From Methylomonas rapida (lineage in GTDB: Bacteria > Pseudomonadota > Gammaproteobacteria > Methylococcales > Methylomonadaceae), in assembly GCF_024360925.2 (NCBI RefSeq), contig NZ_CP113517.1:2852001-2916000 (forward strand): a DNA stretch of 64,000 nucleotides, read 5' to 3'. The notes below the pieces were generated by a model. The model searched no databases and was not told the DNA's origin. It saw only the letters and a list, made by a program, of their open reading frames with translations. The position numbers and the translations under genes are program-made. Shown here piece after piece: positions 18,558-29,400 of this stretch (positions within the stretch are counted from its first letter, which is position 1; every line of letters begins with the position of its first letter).

Positions 18558-19331
18558 CTATAAACCTGCCACCTTGCTGCCTTCCTCTTCTTGAAAATTG
18601 CGGTAATTGATCGAGATTTTCAAACCGGCGAAGCGGCCGGCCATTTTGACCAACTCGTTGCTGGCCTTGTCGAATGTCAACTTGACCTCGCTCAAGGCCC
18701 GGTCTTCGTAACCTTCTTCAATGTCGCGCGCATCAAGGCGGAATTGATATTTATAAATTTCTTCCTTGTCTTGATCTTCGACTTCCAAAGGCTCGCCCAA
18801 ATGGCTCAGCACCGCGGATTTTTTCGGTAACTCGGCCGATACTTTGTTGATGAATTCCGCTTTTGCCCGCAATTGTTTTTTGTCTTCATTGATTTCGGCG
18901 CCGCCCAGCGAACGAAACGAGGCTTCCAAAAACTCGGGTGGCGCGATTTGCAGAAACAACTTGGAAAACGACCACTCGGTCACCTTGTCCTCTTTGTCGA
19001 ACACCAAATCACAATAAAAACTAATCTCCGGATGCGCTAGCTGGTTATCCTTGCCGACCTTACGGAACCAGTAGCGCCAACGCTTGCCGTCCGTGATTGT
19101 TTCTTCGCTACTGGCATGCAATTTGGCCAAGGCCACGAAGTCCTCGCTAAACAAACGCGGCTGCTTGAAATGCACGGTAAAATTTTCGTTGGCCGTCACC
19201 GCAAAGTAGCGGTCGAATTCTTCCATTTGCAAATAGGTCTGGTAGGCATGCAGCCATTCCAAACAGCCGGTCTGCGTTCCCAGCAGCAGCGCAAGCAGAA
19301 TAAAACGGGTAACGCGTTGGATTGTTTTCAT
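18558..19331 (-). CDS. Putative lipoprotein or secreted protein of unknown function
   Basis: A 257-residue protein with an N-terminal secretion signal, MKTIQRVTRFILLALLLGTQ, directly before a cysteine (TGC at residue 23). The lipobox is imperfect because -3 is glutamine. The mature part is charged and soluble, with FKQPRLFSEDFVALAK, RYWFRKVGKD and a late EVKLTFDKASNELVKMAGRF. I do not recognise a family. The gene starts 8 bases after hslO on the same strand, so the two are an operon, perhaps linking an envelope protein to redox stress. The start chosen is the first that gives a signal peptide. Confidence 0.65.
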   Translation of the reverse strand: MKTIQRVTRFILLALLLGTQTGCLEWLHAYQTYLQMEEFDRYFAVTANENFTVHFKQPRLFSEDFVALAKLHASSEETITDGKRWRYWFRKVGKDNQLAHPEISFYCDLVFDKEDKVTEWSFSKLFLQIAPPEFLEASFRSLGGAEINEDKKQLRAKAEFINKVSAELPKKSAVLSHLGEPLEVEDQDKEEIYKYQFRLDARDIEEGYEDRALSEVKLTFDKASNELVKMAGRFAGLKISINYRNFQEEEGSKVAGL

Positions 19332-19338
19332 GACAGCC

Positions 19339-20217
19339 TCAGTGCCGCGTGGGCGAGTCGTTATCATTGGCCACGGCATTGACCAACAGATTTTGTACAT
19401 CGATTCTATCGAAATGGTATTGCGCACCGCAGAACTGACAATCCACTTCGATTCGATCGCGTTCTTTCAATATTGCGTTTAGCTCAGACTGGCCCAATGC
19501 CAATAAAGTGCCGCCGATTTTCTGCCGGGAACAGTTACATTGAAATTCAACCGGTTCGGGCTCATACAATCTGACTTTTTCCTCATGGAACAAGCGATGC
19601 AATAATTCTTCGCAATCCAGGGTCAGCATTTCTTCCGCCGTCACGGTATCCGCCAGCATTTCTATGCGCCGCCAATCCTCTCTCTCATGTTTCTCACTCG
19701 GCAGTTCTTGAATGAACAAGCCGGCCGCCTGAGTCCCGTTGGCAACCAGCCATAAACGGGTATCGAGTTGCTCCGACTGCGCGAAATAGGTTTTCAACAC
19801 GCCCGCCAAATCGTCTTCCGCCACGCCGACGATGCCTTGGTAAGGCTCGGCTTTATCGGATTCCACCGTCAGCACCAAACGACTACCCTCCCCCATCATC
19901 TTCTGCAATGAAGTGTCCGTTACGCTGTTTTCGCTGCGCGCCAGACAACGCACTTTACGCTCGTTGGTCACTTGCGCCACCAGCGCCGTTACTTGCCCAT
20001 TGCCCTGAATCTGCATGATCATCGCGCCCTTGAACTTGATGGTCGCCGATAGCAACACCGTCGCCGCCAACACTTGCCCGAGCTGCGACTCGACCACCTC
20101 ATTCACCAGCACCTGATGTTGTTTGGCCTCTTGCCAGCTGCGTTCCAGACGGACCCATTCCCCGCGCACCCCGTGTTCTTCGAATAAAAAGCGTCTCAGA
20201 CAATCTTGTTGTTTCAT
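19339..20217 (-). CDS. hslO: Hsp33 redox-activated chaperone
   Basis: Cytoplasmic holdase that is switched on when its zinc-bound cysteines are oxidised. The 292-residue product has the substrate-binding N-terminal domain ([39 protein letters not shown]) and the C-terminal redox switch with CNC near 230 and CQFC near 265, the CxC and CxxC zinc ligands of the family. The predicted lipoprotein follows at 8 bases, and msrA is divergent. The neighbourhood (Hsp33, MsrA) is thus dedicated to oxidative damage. Confidence 0.96.
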   Translation of the reverse strand: MKQQDCLRRFLFEEHGVRGEWVRLERSWQEAKQHQVLVNEVVESQLGQVLAATVLLSATIKFKGAMIMQIQGNGQVTALVAQVTNERKVRCLARSENSVTDTSLQKMMGEGSRLVLTVESDKAEPYQGIVGVAEDDLAGVLKTYFAQSEQLDTRLWLVANGTQAAGLFIQELPSEKHEREDWRRIEMLADTVTAEEMLTLDCEELLHRLFHEEKVRLYEPEPVEFQCNCSRQKIGGTLLALGQSELNAILKERDRIEVDCQFCGAQYHFDRIDVQNLLVNAVANDNDSPTRH

Positions 20218-20293
20218 AGGTTTGTGGCAAAATCAGAATAAGCTGGCGATTATAATCGTCCTCCCCCCTTCATTCGACTTTAGAAATGACTTT

Positions 20294-20926
20294 ATGAGCC
20301 TTTTTAGCAAAAAAACCGCTCTACCCAGCGCCGAACAGGCCTTGCCGGGCCGTCAGCAAGCCATGATCACGGCTACTCAGCATGTCGTCAGCGGCAACCC
20401 TATAGTGCCGCCTTTTCCAGCGCATCTGCAACGTGCCCAATTCGGCCTGGGCTGTTTTTGGGGCGCCGAACGCAAGTTTTGGCAGCAACCCGGCGTGTTC
20501 AGCACGGCCGTCGGTTATGCCGGCGGTTACACGCCCAATCCCACGTATCAAGAGCTATGTACCGGCATGACCGGCCATAATGAAGTGGTCCTGGTCATTT
20601 TCGACGCCAACCAGATCAGCTATCAGGCGTTGTTACGGGTATTTTGGGAATCGCACGACCCCACGCAGGGCATGCGTCAGGGCAACGACGTCGGTACGCA
20701 ATATCGTTCCAGTATCGACGTGTTCAATGCAGAGCAAAACGCCGCCGCGCAGCAAAGCCTGCAACACTATCAAAGCAAACTGGCGGCCGCTGGACTAGGT
20801 AAAATCACTACCGAGATTCGCCAGGCGGCGGTTTTTTATTATGCCGAAGACGAACATCAGCAATATCTGGCGAAAAATCCGCTGGGTTACTGCGGCCTGG
20901 GTGGATTAGGCGTCAGTTATGCTTGA
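20294..20926 (+). CDS. msrA: Peptide methionine sulfoxide reductase A
   Basis: Reduces the S-epimer of methionine sulfoxide in proteins. The 210-residue product has the catalytic GCFWGAE motif near residue 54, followed by [24 protein letters not shown] and [18 protein letters not shown], all family hallmarks. A further cysteine near the end ([10 protein letters not shown]) fits the resolving cysteine. The 40-residue lead before the conserved core is common in the E. coli-type branch. The start at 20294 follows an A-rich leader and is the first ATG before this lead. It is divergent from hslO with 76 bases between, so the two may share a promoter region. Confidence 0.95.
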   Translation: MSLFSKKTALPSAEQALPGRQQAMITATQHVVSGNPIVPPFPAHLQRAQFGLGCFWGAERKFWQQPGVFSTAVGYAGGYTPNPTYQELCTGMTGHNEVVLVIFDANQISYQALLRVFWESHDPTQGMRQGNDVGTQYRSSIDVFNAEQNAAAQQSLQHYQSKLAAAGLGKITTEIRQAAVFYYAEDEHQQYLAKNPLGYCGLGGLGVSYA

Positions 20927-21041
20927 AGCCATTCCAGCCGGTGGCAGGTCCATCCCTGATTTGGCGCCGAACGCACGGTTTGTGATTTGCCTATCGAGCA
21001 GAATCGGCTAACAGCTTGCGACGACATGACCCAGGCGCGAC

Positions 21042-23687
21042 ATGACCAACATCACTCTATCCAGCCGACTTTTTGATACGCTAGGCGAAGGCATTGTCAC
21101 AATCACGTCGACAGGGGAAATACTGAGCCTGAACGCAACGGCCTCTCACGTGTTCGGCTATGAAAACGCAGAGGCGCAGGGGCAACAACTGGCAAATTTA
21201 CTGGCGGAACCCCATGCCAGCGCATGTCAATCCCAACTTATCGATGCCATCGATGGCCAGGCTGACGTGGCTCGGCAAACGATTGGTAAACGCAAGGATG
21301 GCTCTATCTTCCCGATGACGTTGACCCTGGATAAAATCCAGATCGCCGGCGAAACGGGATGGCTGGGCATCGTTCGCGATCTGACGCCGCAAAAACCCAC
21401 TGAAACCATACAAGCGCATTATGCCGCCATCGTCGCGTCCTCCGCAGACGCCATCATCGGCAAAACCCTAGACGGCAAGATTACCAGCTGGAATCCGGCC
21501 GCGAGCCGGATGTTCGGCTATTCCGAACAGGAAATGCTCGGCGAATCGATTGAAATCCTGATTCCTCCGAATCACGCCGGCGAGGAGCAGGCCATCATTG
21601 CCCGGATGCAGAAAGGCGAGCGTATCGAACATTTCGAGACCAACCGCCGTCGAAAAAATGGCGAGACTTTTCCGGTATCCGTGACGATTTCCCCGATCAG
21701 GAACGACCAGGGCGACATCATCGGCGTGTCGAAAATCGTTCGAGACATTACCGCGCGCCGGCGCGCCGAGATCGAGGGCCGAGAACACCGCTTCCGCACA
21801 CTGTTCGATACCATCGTCGACGGCATACTCGTCATTGACGATAAGGCCCACATTCAAGCGCTGAATCCCGCAGCCGTGCGATTGTTTGGTTACCAGCCCG
21901 TCGAGGTGCAGGGGCAAAACATCAAGTTGTTGATGCCCGAGCCTTACGCCAGCGAGCACGATGGCTATCTACGCAATTACCTCACGACAGGCATCAAGAA
22001 AGTGATCGGCATTGGCCGCGAAGTGACCGGCCGGCGCAAGGACGGCTCGACTTTCCCGATGGAACTGGCCGTCAGTGAAATGGAGGTGGACGGCGAACGC
22101 ATGTTCACCGGCATCGTGCGCGACATCACGCAACGCAAACAGGCCGAAGCGGAAATTCAAGTCAACGAAAATCGCTTTCGCGCACTGTTCGACACCATCG
22201 TCGACGGCATCATCGTCATCGACGCCCGCGGCCATATTCAGGCTTTGAACCCGGCCGCGGTCGACCTGTTCGGTTACAGTCCGCATGAAGCCCAAGGTCA
22301 AAACGTCAAGATCTTGATGCCGGAACCCTATGCCAGCGAGCACGATGGTTACCTGCATAATTATCTGACCACCGGCATCGAAAAGGTGATCGGTATCGGT
22401 CGCGAGGTTCTCGGCAAACGCAAGGACGGCACGACCTTTCCGATCGATCTGGCGGTCAGTGAAATGAAAGTCGGCAACGAACGCATGTTCACCGGCATCG
22501 TGCGCGACATCACGCAACGCAAGGAAATTGAAACCGCGCTGAATAGGGCGTCGGAAATGGCCGTCAAAGCCAATCAGGCCAAAACCGAATTTCTGGCCAG
22601 CATGAGCCATGAACTGCGCACACCGCTGAACGCGATCCTGGGATTTTCACAATTATTCGAGCTGGAAGCCGATTTGCCGGCCGAGTATCGGGATTATGCC
22701 GGCGAAATCACGCGGGCGGGCAAACACCTGCTGGCCTTGATCAATGATTTGATCGACTTGTCGCGCATCGAAAGCGGGAAACTCGAGATGACGACGCAGT
22801 CGGTAAAAGTGCTGGACGTCATTCATACCAGCATACAGCTGGTCACCCCATTGGCGAACGAACAAGACATCTCGCTGGTCAACACCACCCCGACTAGCGA
22901 AAACTGGACGGTAAAGGCCGATGCGGTCAGGCTGCGTCAAGTCATCATCAACCTGCTTTCCAACGCCATCAAATACAACTATCCAGGCGGTCGCGTGATG
23001 CTGGGCTGCCGACGCCATCAAGCCTGGGTCGACATCACCGTCACCGATACCGGCTCCGGCATTCCGGTCGAAATGCAAAATCGCGTCTTCACCGCCTTCG
23101 ATCGACTGGGACGCGAAACCGGCACGACAGTGGGTACCGGCATAGGCTTGGTCATTACCCGCCAAATCGTCGAAGCGATGGGGGGACGCATCGGCTTCGA
23201 AAGCCTGGAAGGCACCGGCAGCACCTTTTGGGTCCGCTTGCCGGAAGGTGACAATACGGGGCCAGCCTTATCGCCGGCCGCGGCGGACAGCGACAGGCAA
23301 AGATTATCCATCTCGGTCGAACGTCACAAACTGCTGTATATCGAAGACAACCCGGTCAATGTGCGCCTGATGGAACAACTGTTTGCCAAACGCAAACACA
23401 TCGACTTTCACACGGCACCCTCGGCGGAACTCGGCCTGGCCTCGATACACCGCGCGTTACCCGCATTGATCCTGATGGACATCAATTTACCCGGCATGAA
23501 CGGTTATGAGGCTATGGAAAGACTCAAAGCCGATCCGAAAACCACAGCCATTCCCATCATTGCGCTGTCGGCCAACGCGATGAAGGAAGATATCGAACGC
23601 GGCAAGCGGGCCGGTTTTAGCCATTATTTGACCAAACCCGTCGATCTGGTGAAGTTGCTGGCCATCGTAGACGCGTTATTGCGTTAA
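21042..23687 (+). CDS. Hybrid sensor histidine kinase with four PAS domains
   Basis: An 881-residue cytoplasmic sensor kinase with no membrane segment. In order: PAS1 (about 5-120), PAS2 (125-245), PAS3 (248-372), PAS4 (374-498), HisKA with the phospho-acceptor in [13 protein letters not shown] (near 520), an HATPase with LLSNAIKYN and GTGIGLVITRQIVEAMGG, and a C-terminal receiver with LMDINLPGMNG (near 811) and the lysine in LTKP. PAS3 and PAS4 are nearly identical (shared PEPYASEHDGYL and MFTGIVRDITQRK) and arose by a recent tandem duplication. Such PAS repeats often bind haem or flavin. No output regulator gene is adjacent, so the phosphate target is unknown. Confidence 0.92.
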   Translation: MTNITLSSRLFDTLGEGIVTITSTGEILSLNATASHVFGYENAEAQGQQLANLLAEPHASACQSQLIDAIDGQADVARQTIGKRKDGSIFPMTLTLDKIQIAGETGWLGIVRDLTPQKPTETIQAHYAAIVASSADAIIGKTLDGKITSWNPAASRMFGYSEQEMLGESIEILIPPNHAGEEQAIIARMQKGERIEHFETNRRRKNGETFPVSVTISPIRNDQGDIIGVSKIVRDITARRRAEIEGREHRFRTLFDTIVDGILVIDDKAHIQALNPAAVRLFGYQPVEVQGQNIKLLMPEPYASEHDGYLRNYLTTGIKKVIGIGREVTGRRKDGSTFPMELAVSEMEVDGERMFTGIVRDITQRKQAEAEIQVNENRFRALFDTIVDGIIVIDARGHIQALNPAAVDLFGYSPHEAQGQNVKILMPEPYASEHDGYLHNYLTTGIEKVIGIGREVLGKRKDGTTFPIDLAVSEMKVGNERMFTGIVRDITQRKEIETALNRASEMAVKANQAKTEFLASMSHELRTPLNAILGFSQLFELEADLPAEYRDYAGEITRAGKHLLALINDLIDLSRIESGKLEMTTQSVKVLDVIHTSIQLVTPLANEQDISLVNTTPTSENWTVKADAVRLRQVIINLLSNAIKYNYPGGRVMLGCRRHQAWVDITVTDTGSGIPVEMQNRVFTAFDRLGRETGTTVGTGIGLVITRQIVEAMGGRIGFESLEGTGSTFWVRLPEGDNTGPALSPAAADSDRQRLSISVERHKLLYIEDNPVNVRLMEQLFAKRKHIDFHTAPSAELGLASIHRALPALILMDINLPGMNGYEAMERLKADPKTTAIPIIALSANAMKEDIERGKRAGFSHYLTKPVDLVKLLAIVDALLR

Positions 23688-23719
23688 GGAATGTGTGAGA
23701 AATAAGCTCGACAATGGGA

Positions 23720-23758
23720 GGTGCGAATTCATTCGCCCGGTGCGGATAAATCCGCACC
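23720..23758. repeat. REP/BIME-like pair of hairpins
   Basis: Two adjacent palindromes of the REP kind: GCGAAT-TC-ATTCGC (23723-23736) and GGTGCGGAT-AA-ATCCGCACC (23739-23758, nine base pairs). They lie downstream of the hybrid kinase gene in a 250-base gap. The GGTGCG-AAT and GGTGCGGAT units are related to each other, as in dispersed REP families. Copies elsewhere in the genome would confirm. Confidence 0.6.
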
Positions 23759-23938
23759 CACACCGAATACTTGAATAAAGTATTTCATGTTCATTCCTAA
23801 GCGAGTTTCGCGAATGCCTAGCCTCCGGAAGCACCATCGCGGCGACATGATCCGTGCGATTGTTTGCTACAATTTCCGGTTACCGCTTCATTGAGCCTTG
23901 ATTCGCCCGCCGATTTTTTCCGCTCAACCAGGAAAATT

Positions 23939-25396
23939 ATGCAACGCTTTTGCACGCTCTCCTTCGTACTCGGCCTGATTTTAATGATTTTCGGGCTGAC
24001 GTATTTGTTGCCGATCGCCGCTTCGCTTTATTTCGAGGATGGCATGGTCGATCATTTCGTGCACGGCATGAGTTTGAATATCGGCATCGGCGGCATGCTG
24101 GCGGGCTCCACGATGCGTTTTCGCGGCGAAGTCAAAACCCGGGACGGTTATCTTCTGGTGGCTTTTTTCTGGATTCTGATGGCGGCCGCCGCCACATTGC
24201 CGTTGCTATGGGGCATTCCTGGCTTGTCGTTTACCGACGCTTTTTTCGAGGCCATGTCCGGCTTTACCACCACCTGCGCCACCGTACTGACCGGGCTCGA
24301 CGACCTGGCCCCATCCTTGAATCTGTGGCGGCATGAAATGGTCTGGATCGGCGGCCTGGGAATCATCGTGCTGGCCGTGGCGATTCTGCCCTTGCTCGGC
24401 GTCGGCGGCATGCAGCTCTACAAAGCCGAAATCGCCGGCCCGGTCAAGGACAACAAGCTGGCCCCGCGCATCACCGAAACCGCGCGCCTGCTCTGGCTGG
24501 TGTACACCGCCTACACCCTGCTGTGCATCACCTGCTTGAAGCTGGCCGGCATGAGCTGGTTCGATGCGATCTGTCACGGTTTTTCCACGCTGGCCTTGGG
24601 GGGTTTTTCCACTCACGACGCCAGTATCGGCTACTACGATTCCACCGCGATAGAACTGATCCTGACCTTCTTCATGCTGATAGGCGCGATCAATTTCGCC
24701 ACCCATTACACCGCCCTGCACAACCATAATTTCAAGGCCTATCTGCATGACGCGGAAGCCATGCCCATGTTGGGATTGCTGTCCGCCAGCATTCTGCTGT
24801 GCGCCACTTACCTATGGGATGTGGATGTGTATGCCGATTTTCACACCGCGCTACGACAGGTCACCTTCAACCTGATTTCGATCGCGACCGGCTGCGGTTA
24901 TTCCAGTGCCGATTACAATCTCTGGCCGCCTTTCGTGCCCTGGTGGATGCTGTATCTCAGCTGCATCACTTGCTGCACCGGCTCGACCGGCGGCGGCATC
25001 AAGATGTTCCGTACCCTGTTGCTGTGGAAACAAGCCGGCCGGGAATTATTCAGCATCCTGCACCCACGCGCCATCAATCCGATCTATATCGGCAACACAC
25101 CGATTCCGAACAAAATCATTTTCGCGGTGCTGGCCTTCATATTTTTGTACTTCATCTCCGTCGTGGTCCTGACGTTTTCGCTGATCTTCGCCGGCATGGA
25201 GCCGATTTCCGCGCTCAGCGCGATACTGGCCTGTATCAATAACGCAGGCCCCGGTCTCGATCAAGTCGGACCCGCGACCAATTACGAAAGTCTTAGTGAT
25301 TTCCAAACCTGGATTTGCGCGCTCGCGATGCTACTGGGACGCCTGGAAGTATTCACTTTGGTCGTGCTTTTTACGCCTACTTTCTGGAGAAAATAG
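23939..25396 (+). CDS. trkH: Trk-type potassium uptake protein TrkH
   Basis: Inner-membrane potassium channel subunit that works with the NAD-binding TrkA. The 485-residue product has about ten helices and four P-loop-like filters, including [38 protein letters not shown] and [12 protein letters not shown], each with the central glycine. The start ATG at 23939 has an AGGA site and begins the conserved [15 protein letters not shown]; 25 open codons before it are not conserved. TrkA is not in the window. An orphan secF follows after about 100 bases. Confidence 0.94.
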   Translation: MQRFCTLSFVLGLILMIFGLTYLLPIAASLYFEDGMVDHFVHGMSLNIGIGGMLAGSTMRFRGEVKTRDGYLLVAFFWILMAAAATLPLLWGIPGLSFTDAFFEAMSGFTTTCATVLTGLDDLAPSLNLWRHEMVWIGGLGIIVLAVAILPLLGVGGMQLYKAEIAGPVKDNKLAPRITETARLLWLVYTAYTLLCITCLKLAGMSWFDAICHGFSTLALGGFSTHDASIGYYDSTAIELILTFFMLIGAINFATHYTALHNHNFKAYLHDAEAMPMLGLLSASILLCATYLWDVDVYADFHTALRQVTFNLISIATGCGYSSADYNLWPPFVPWWMLYLSCITCCTGSTGGGIKMFRTLLLWKQAGRELFSILHPRAINPIYIGNTPIPNKIIFAVLAFIFLYFISVVVLTFSLIFAGMEPISALSAILACINNAGPGLDQVGPATNYESLSDFQTWICALAMLLGRLEVFTLVVLFTPTFWRK

Positions 25397-25498
25397 TACA
25401 ATTGACGCAGTTGGCCTCGGCGCAAACCTTATAATTCCTGTACTTTTTATGAGTGCAATCCCTTAAATAACCGATAATTTTTTAACTCAGGAATCCGC

Positions 25499-26428
25499 AT
25501 GCATCCATCGCGACATCTCGATTTTCTCGGCAAACGCAAACTCGCCTACCTCTTTTCCGGCACCTTGTTCTTGATTTCGATCGTGTCATTCATGGTCAAA
25601 GGCATGAATCTGGGCATCGATTTCACCGGCGGCAGCGTCTATGAACTGCACTACAGCCAGTCCGTCGATCTCGACAAAATGCGCGGCACCCTGGAACAAC
25701 AAGGCTTTGCCGATGCCAACATACAGCATTTCGGCAGCTCGCAAGACGTACTGATTCGTCTGAAACCCGTCGAAAACATTAGCCAGAAGGAATTGACCGA
25801 AAAAATCCTCAGCGTCAGCGACAGCAGCCAACCGGCGCCCGGTGAAATGCGCCGCGTCGAATTCGTCGGCCCGCAAGTGGGTGAAGATTTGGTCAATGAC
25901 GGCGGTTTGGCCTTGTTTTTTGCCTTTGCAGGCGTAATGACCTATGTCGGCATGCGTTTCGAATGGAAACTGTCGATCGGCGCGATTGCGGCCTTGTTCC
26001 ACGACACCGTCATCACGATGGGTTTTTTCTCGGTCTTCGGCTGGGAATTCGACATGACGGTGTTGTCGGCCATCCTGGCGCTGGTCGGCTATTCGATCAA
26101 CGATACCATCGTGGTCTACGACCGCATCCGCGAAACCGTTCGCACCAGCCGGGTCAAGGAGTCCATCCATGAAATCGTCAACAATGCCCTGAACGACACC
26201 CTGAGCCGGACCATCCTGACCTCGTTGACGGTAATGCTGACCCTGCTGGCCCTGGTATTCCTGGGCGGTAAAACCATACACGGCTTCGCGATCGCGATGC
26301 TGATCGGCGTCATCAAAGGCACTTACTCGTCTATTTATATCGCCAGTTCCTTAGCCTTGACGCTGGGATTGACCCGAGAAGACTTGATGCCGGCCGAAAA
26401 AGAAGCGGTAGTCGACGAACTGCCCTGA
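25499..26428 (+). CDS. secF: Protein translocase subunit SecF
   Basis: Accessory inner-membrane subunit that with SecD uses proton flow to pull proteins through SecYEG. The 309-residue product has six helices, a first periplasmic domain beginning GIDFTGGSVYELHY, the conserved VGYSINDTIVVYDRIRE in helix 4/5, and FLGGKTIHGFAIAMLIG near the end. Normally secD lies directly upstream. Here the upstream gene is trkH and the downstream one a large oxidoreductase, with no trace of secD in the window. The start fits the family N-terminus (HLDFLGKRKLAY). Either secD lies elsewhere or synteny was broken. Confidence 0.95.
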   Translation: MHPSRHLDFLGKRKLAYLFSGTLFLISIVSFMVKGMNLGIDFTGGSVYELHYSQSVDLDKMRGTLEQQGFADANIQHFGSSQDVLIRLKPVENISQKELTEKILSVSDSSQPAPGEMRRVEFVGPQVGEDLVNDGGLALFFAFAGVMTYVGMRFEWKLSIGAIAALFHDTVITMGFFSVFGWEFDMTVLSAILALVGYSINDTIVVYDRIRETVRTSRVKESIHEIVNNALNDTLSRTILTSLTVMLTLLALVFLGGKTIHGFAIAMLIGVIKGTYSSIYIASSLALTLGLTREDLMPAEKEAVVDELP

Positions 26429-26477
26429 TTCACATTTTTAATTCATACCTTCAAGCGAACAGAAACGGAACAACTTG

Positions 26478-29400
26478 ATGACACAGCAGATCAATACCCG
26501 CCAACTCACGCAACTGACTCTGGGCATTCCCGGCTTCGAATACAAAGACCTCTACGACGCCAAACGCCTGAACGATTTGATGACCGTATTCGACCAGTCG
26601 GTCGAGCAGCACGATCCTGAATTATTCAATGAAATCGTCGCTTATCGGGCGTGTGCCGGCGAAGGCATGAAGCCGGAGGAAATCTCCGAGTTGTTGGTCA
26701 AAATGGCGCCGCTGGTCGGCACCTTCGTCGCCAGGCTGTTCAATGTCGTCGACGTACGCGACAAGCAAATTGAACATATCCGCGGCGAATTCGACAGCGT
26801 TTTCACCTATCGCAGTGAAATCATCGGCAACCTGGCCAAGCTGTTCAAGGGCCAGACCATCGAAGGTTGGGACATCGCCGCCTTGCGCTTGCAACTGGAT
26901 GCCTTGTTGGCCGCGACCGGCAAGACCGAGCTTTATGCCGCCGACCCCGAGCTGGCCGTCGCCCAACTCGGCGCCGACTTATGGCGCATGTCCAAAAACG
27001 AAGCACTCAGCGACGCCGACGTAGCGGTCTTGAAAAGCCAAATCAGCGACGCGCCAGTGCTGAATGCTAGTTATGACAGCCCCTCTGCATTGGTGGCGGG
27101 CCTTTTGGACATCGTCTGCCGCTGGAGTTTCGCCGCCAAGCACGACCCACAACTACAAGCCCTCGTCGCAAAATGGTTGAGCTACAAGGTGCCGGAAAAA
27201 ACCGATCTGGAAAACCTGGTCGATCACGCAACGGCGAGCCAGGACGGTTACGACGTCTGGGCCTGCGACGAGCACCATCATCGCCGCCGCGACGGTTTCG
27301 CCTTGACCGACAAACGCTTCAAACAACGGCAAGCCTTGTATGAAGTCGATCACTGCATTTACTGCCACGACCGCGACAACGACTCCTGCTCGAAAGGCAT
27401 CAAGAACAAAAAAGACGGTACTTTCAAGACCAATCATCTCGGCGCCTTGATGACCGGCTGCCCACTGGAGGAAAAAATCTCCGAGATGCACGTGGTCAAA
27501 CGCCAAGGCGATAACATCGGCGCGCTGGCGATGATCATCATCGACAACCCGATGTGCCCCGGCACCGGCCACCGTATCTGCAACGACTGCATGCGCGGCT
27601 GTATTTACCAAAAGACCGAATCGGTCAACATTCCGCAGATCGAAACCAACGTCTTGACCGACGTGCTGTTCATGCCGTGGGGCTTTGAGATTTACAGCCT
27701 GTTGACCCGCTGGAATCCGCTGAACGTCAAGCGCCCAACCGCCCTGCCCTATAACGGCAAGAACGTGTTGGTCGCCGGCATGGGCCCCGCCGGTTACACA
27801 CTGGCGCATTATCTGCTGAACGAAGGTTTTGGCGTGGTCGGCATCGACGCGCTGAAAATCGAGCCGCTGCCCTTGCATCTGACCGGCGACCGCAACAATC
27901 CACCCATGCCCATCATGGACTTCAAGGATTTGTACGAAGACCTGGACAAACGCGTCATGCTGGGCTTTGGCGGCGTGGCCGAGTACGGCATCACGGTGCG
28001 GTGGGACAAAAACTTCCTGAAAGTGATTTACCTGACCCTGCTGCGCCGGAGTGCCTTCAAATGCTACGGCGGCATCCGCTTCGGCGGCACCGTGACGATA
28101 GAGGAAGCCTGGAATCTGGGCTTCGATCACATCGCCATCGCCAGCGGTGCCGGCAAGCCGACCGTGATCGACCTGAAGAACAACATGACCCGCGGCATCC
28201 GCAAGGCGTCCGACTTTTTGATGGGCCTGCAATTGACCGGCGCGGCGAAAGATTCGTCCCTGGCCAACCTGCAAGTCAGACTGCCGGCTGGCGTGATCGG
28301 CGGCGGCTTGACCGCGATCGATACCGCCACCGAATTGTTGGCTTACTATCCGGTGCAAGTCAGCAAAATCGTCAAACGTTACGACAAATTGGTGGCCAAA
28401 TACGGTGAAGCCGAAGTACGCGGCCGTTACGACAAGGAAGAACTGGAAATCCTGGAGGAATTCCTGTCCCACGGCCGAGTGATCGAAGCCGAGCGCGAAC
28501 GCGCCGCGACGGCCGGCGAATCCCCGAACTTCCTGCCCTTCCTGAAACAATGGGGCGGCGTGACCATGTTCTACCGTAAAGGCATCAAGGATTCGCCGGC
28601 CTACCGCCAGAACCACGAAGAGATCCACGAAGCGCTGTCGGAAGGCATTTATCTGGCCGAAGGCATGAGCCCGCTGGAAGCGATCGACGACGAATACGGG
28701 CATCTGAAAGCCGTGCGCTTCGAAAAACTGGAATTGCAGGAAAGCCGTTGGCGTAAGGTCGGCGAGCAGGAAGTCGCCTTGCGCGGCCTGTTCATCGCCG
28801 CTGGCACCGCACCGAACACGATCTACCAAAACGAACATCCGATGACTTTCGCGATGGATGGCAAGTTTTACAAACGTCACGAACCTGAATGGCTGCAAGG
28901 CCAGGCGACGCTGGTACCTGCCACTGACGAAGCCCAAGTCAAGGTCGGTAAACCGGCGCCGTTCACGTCCTACAGCAGCAACGGCCGCCATATCAGCTTC
29001 TACGGCGACAACCACCCGGTTTATGCCGGCAACGTGGTCAAAGCGATGGCCAGCGCGAAGGACGGTTATCCTTACATCGTCAAACTATTCGAGAACCACA
29101 TCGCCCAGCTGGATGCCGCCAAACAAGCCGAGCGCGACGCGCAACTGCGCGCAATGCAGGACAAACTGGACGAATTGTTCCTGGCTCATGTGGTCGAAGT
29201 CAACCGCCTGACGCCGACCATCATCGAGGTGGTGATCAAGGCGCCTGCCGCGGCAAAAAATTTCGAACCCGGCCAGTTCTACCGCGTGCAAAACTACGAA
29301 TCCCTGGCCCCCGTCGTCGAAGGCACCGCACTGGCAGCCGAAGGACTGGCCTTGACCGGTGCCTGGGTTGACAAGGAAAAAGGCCTGGTATCCTTGATTG

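Noticed and set aside
25397..25498. secD remnant before secF
   Set aside because: None of the three frames gives SecD-like residues; only a TATAAT-like box at 25430 without a fitting -35.
27153..29015. A 620-codon open frame on the minus strand within the GltD/FNR gene
   Set aside because: Shadow of a GC-rich coding strand; composition is typical of reverse-frame translation, with no ribosome site or motif.
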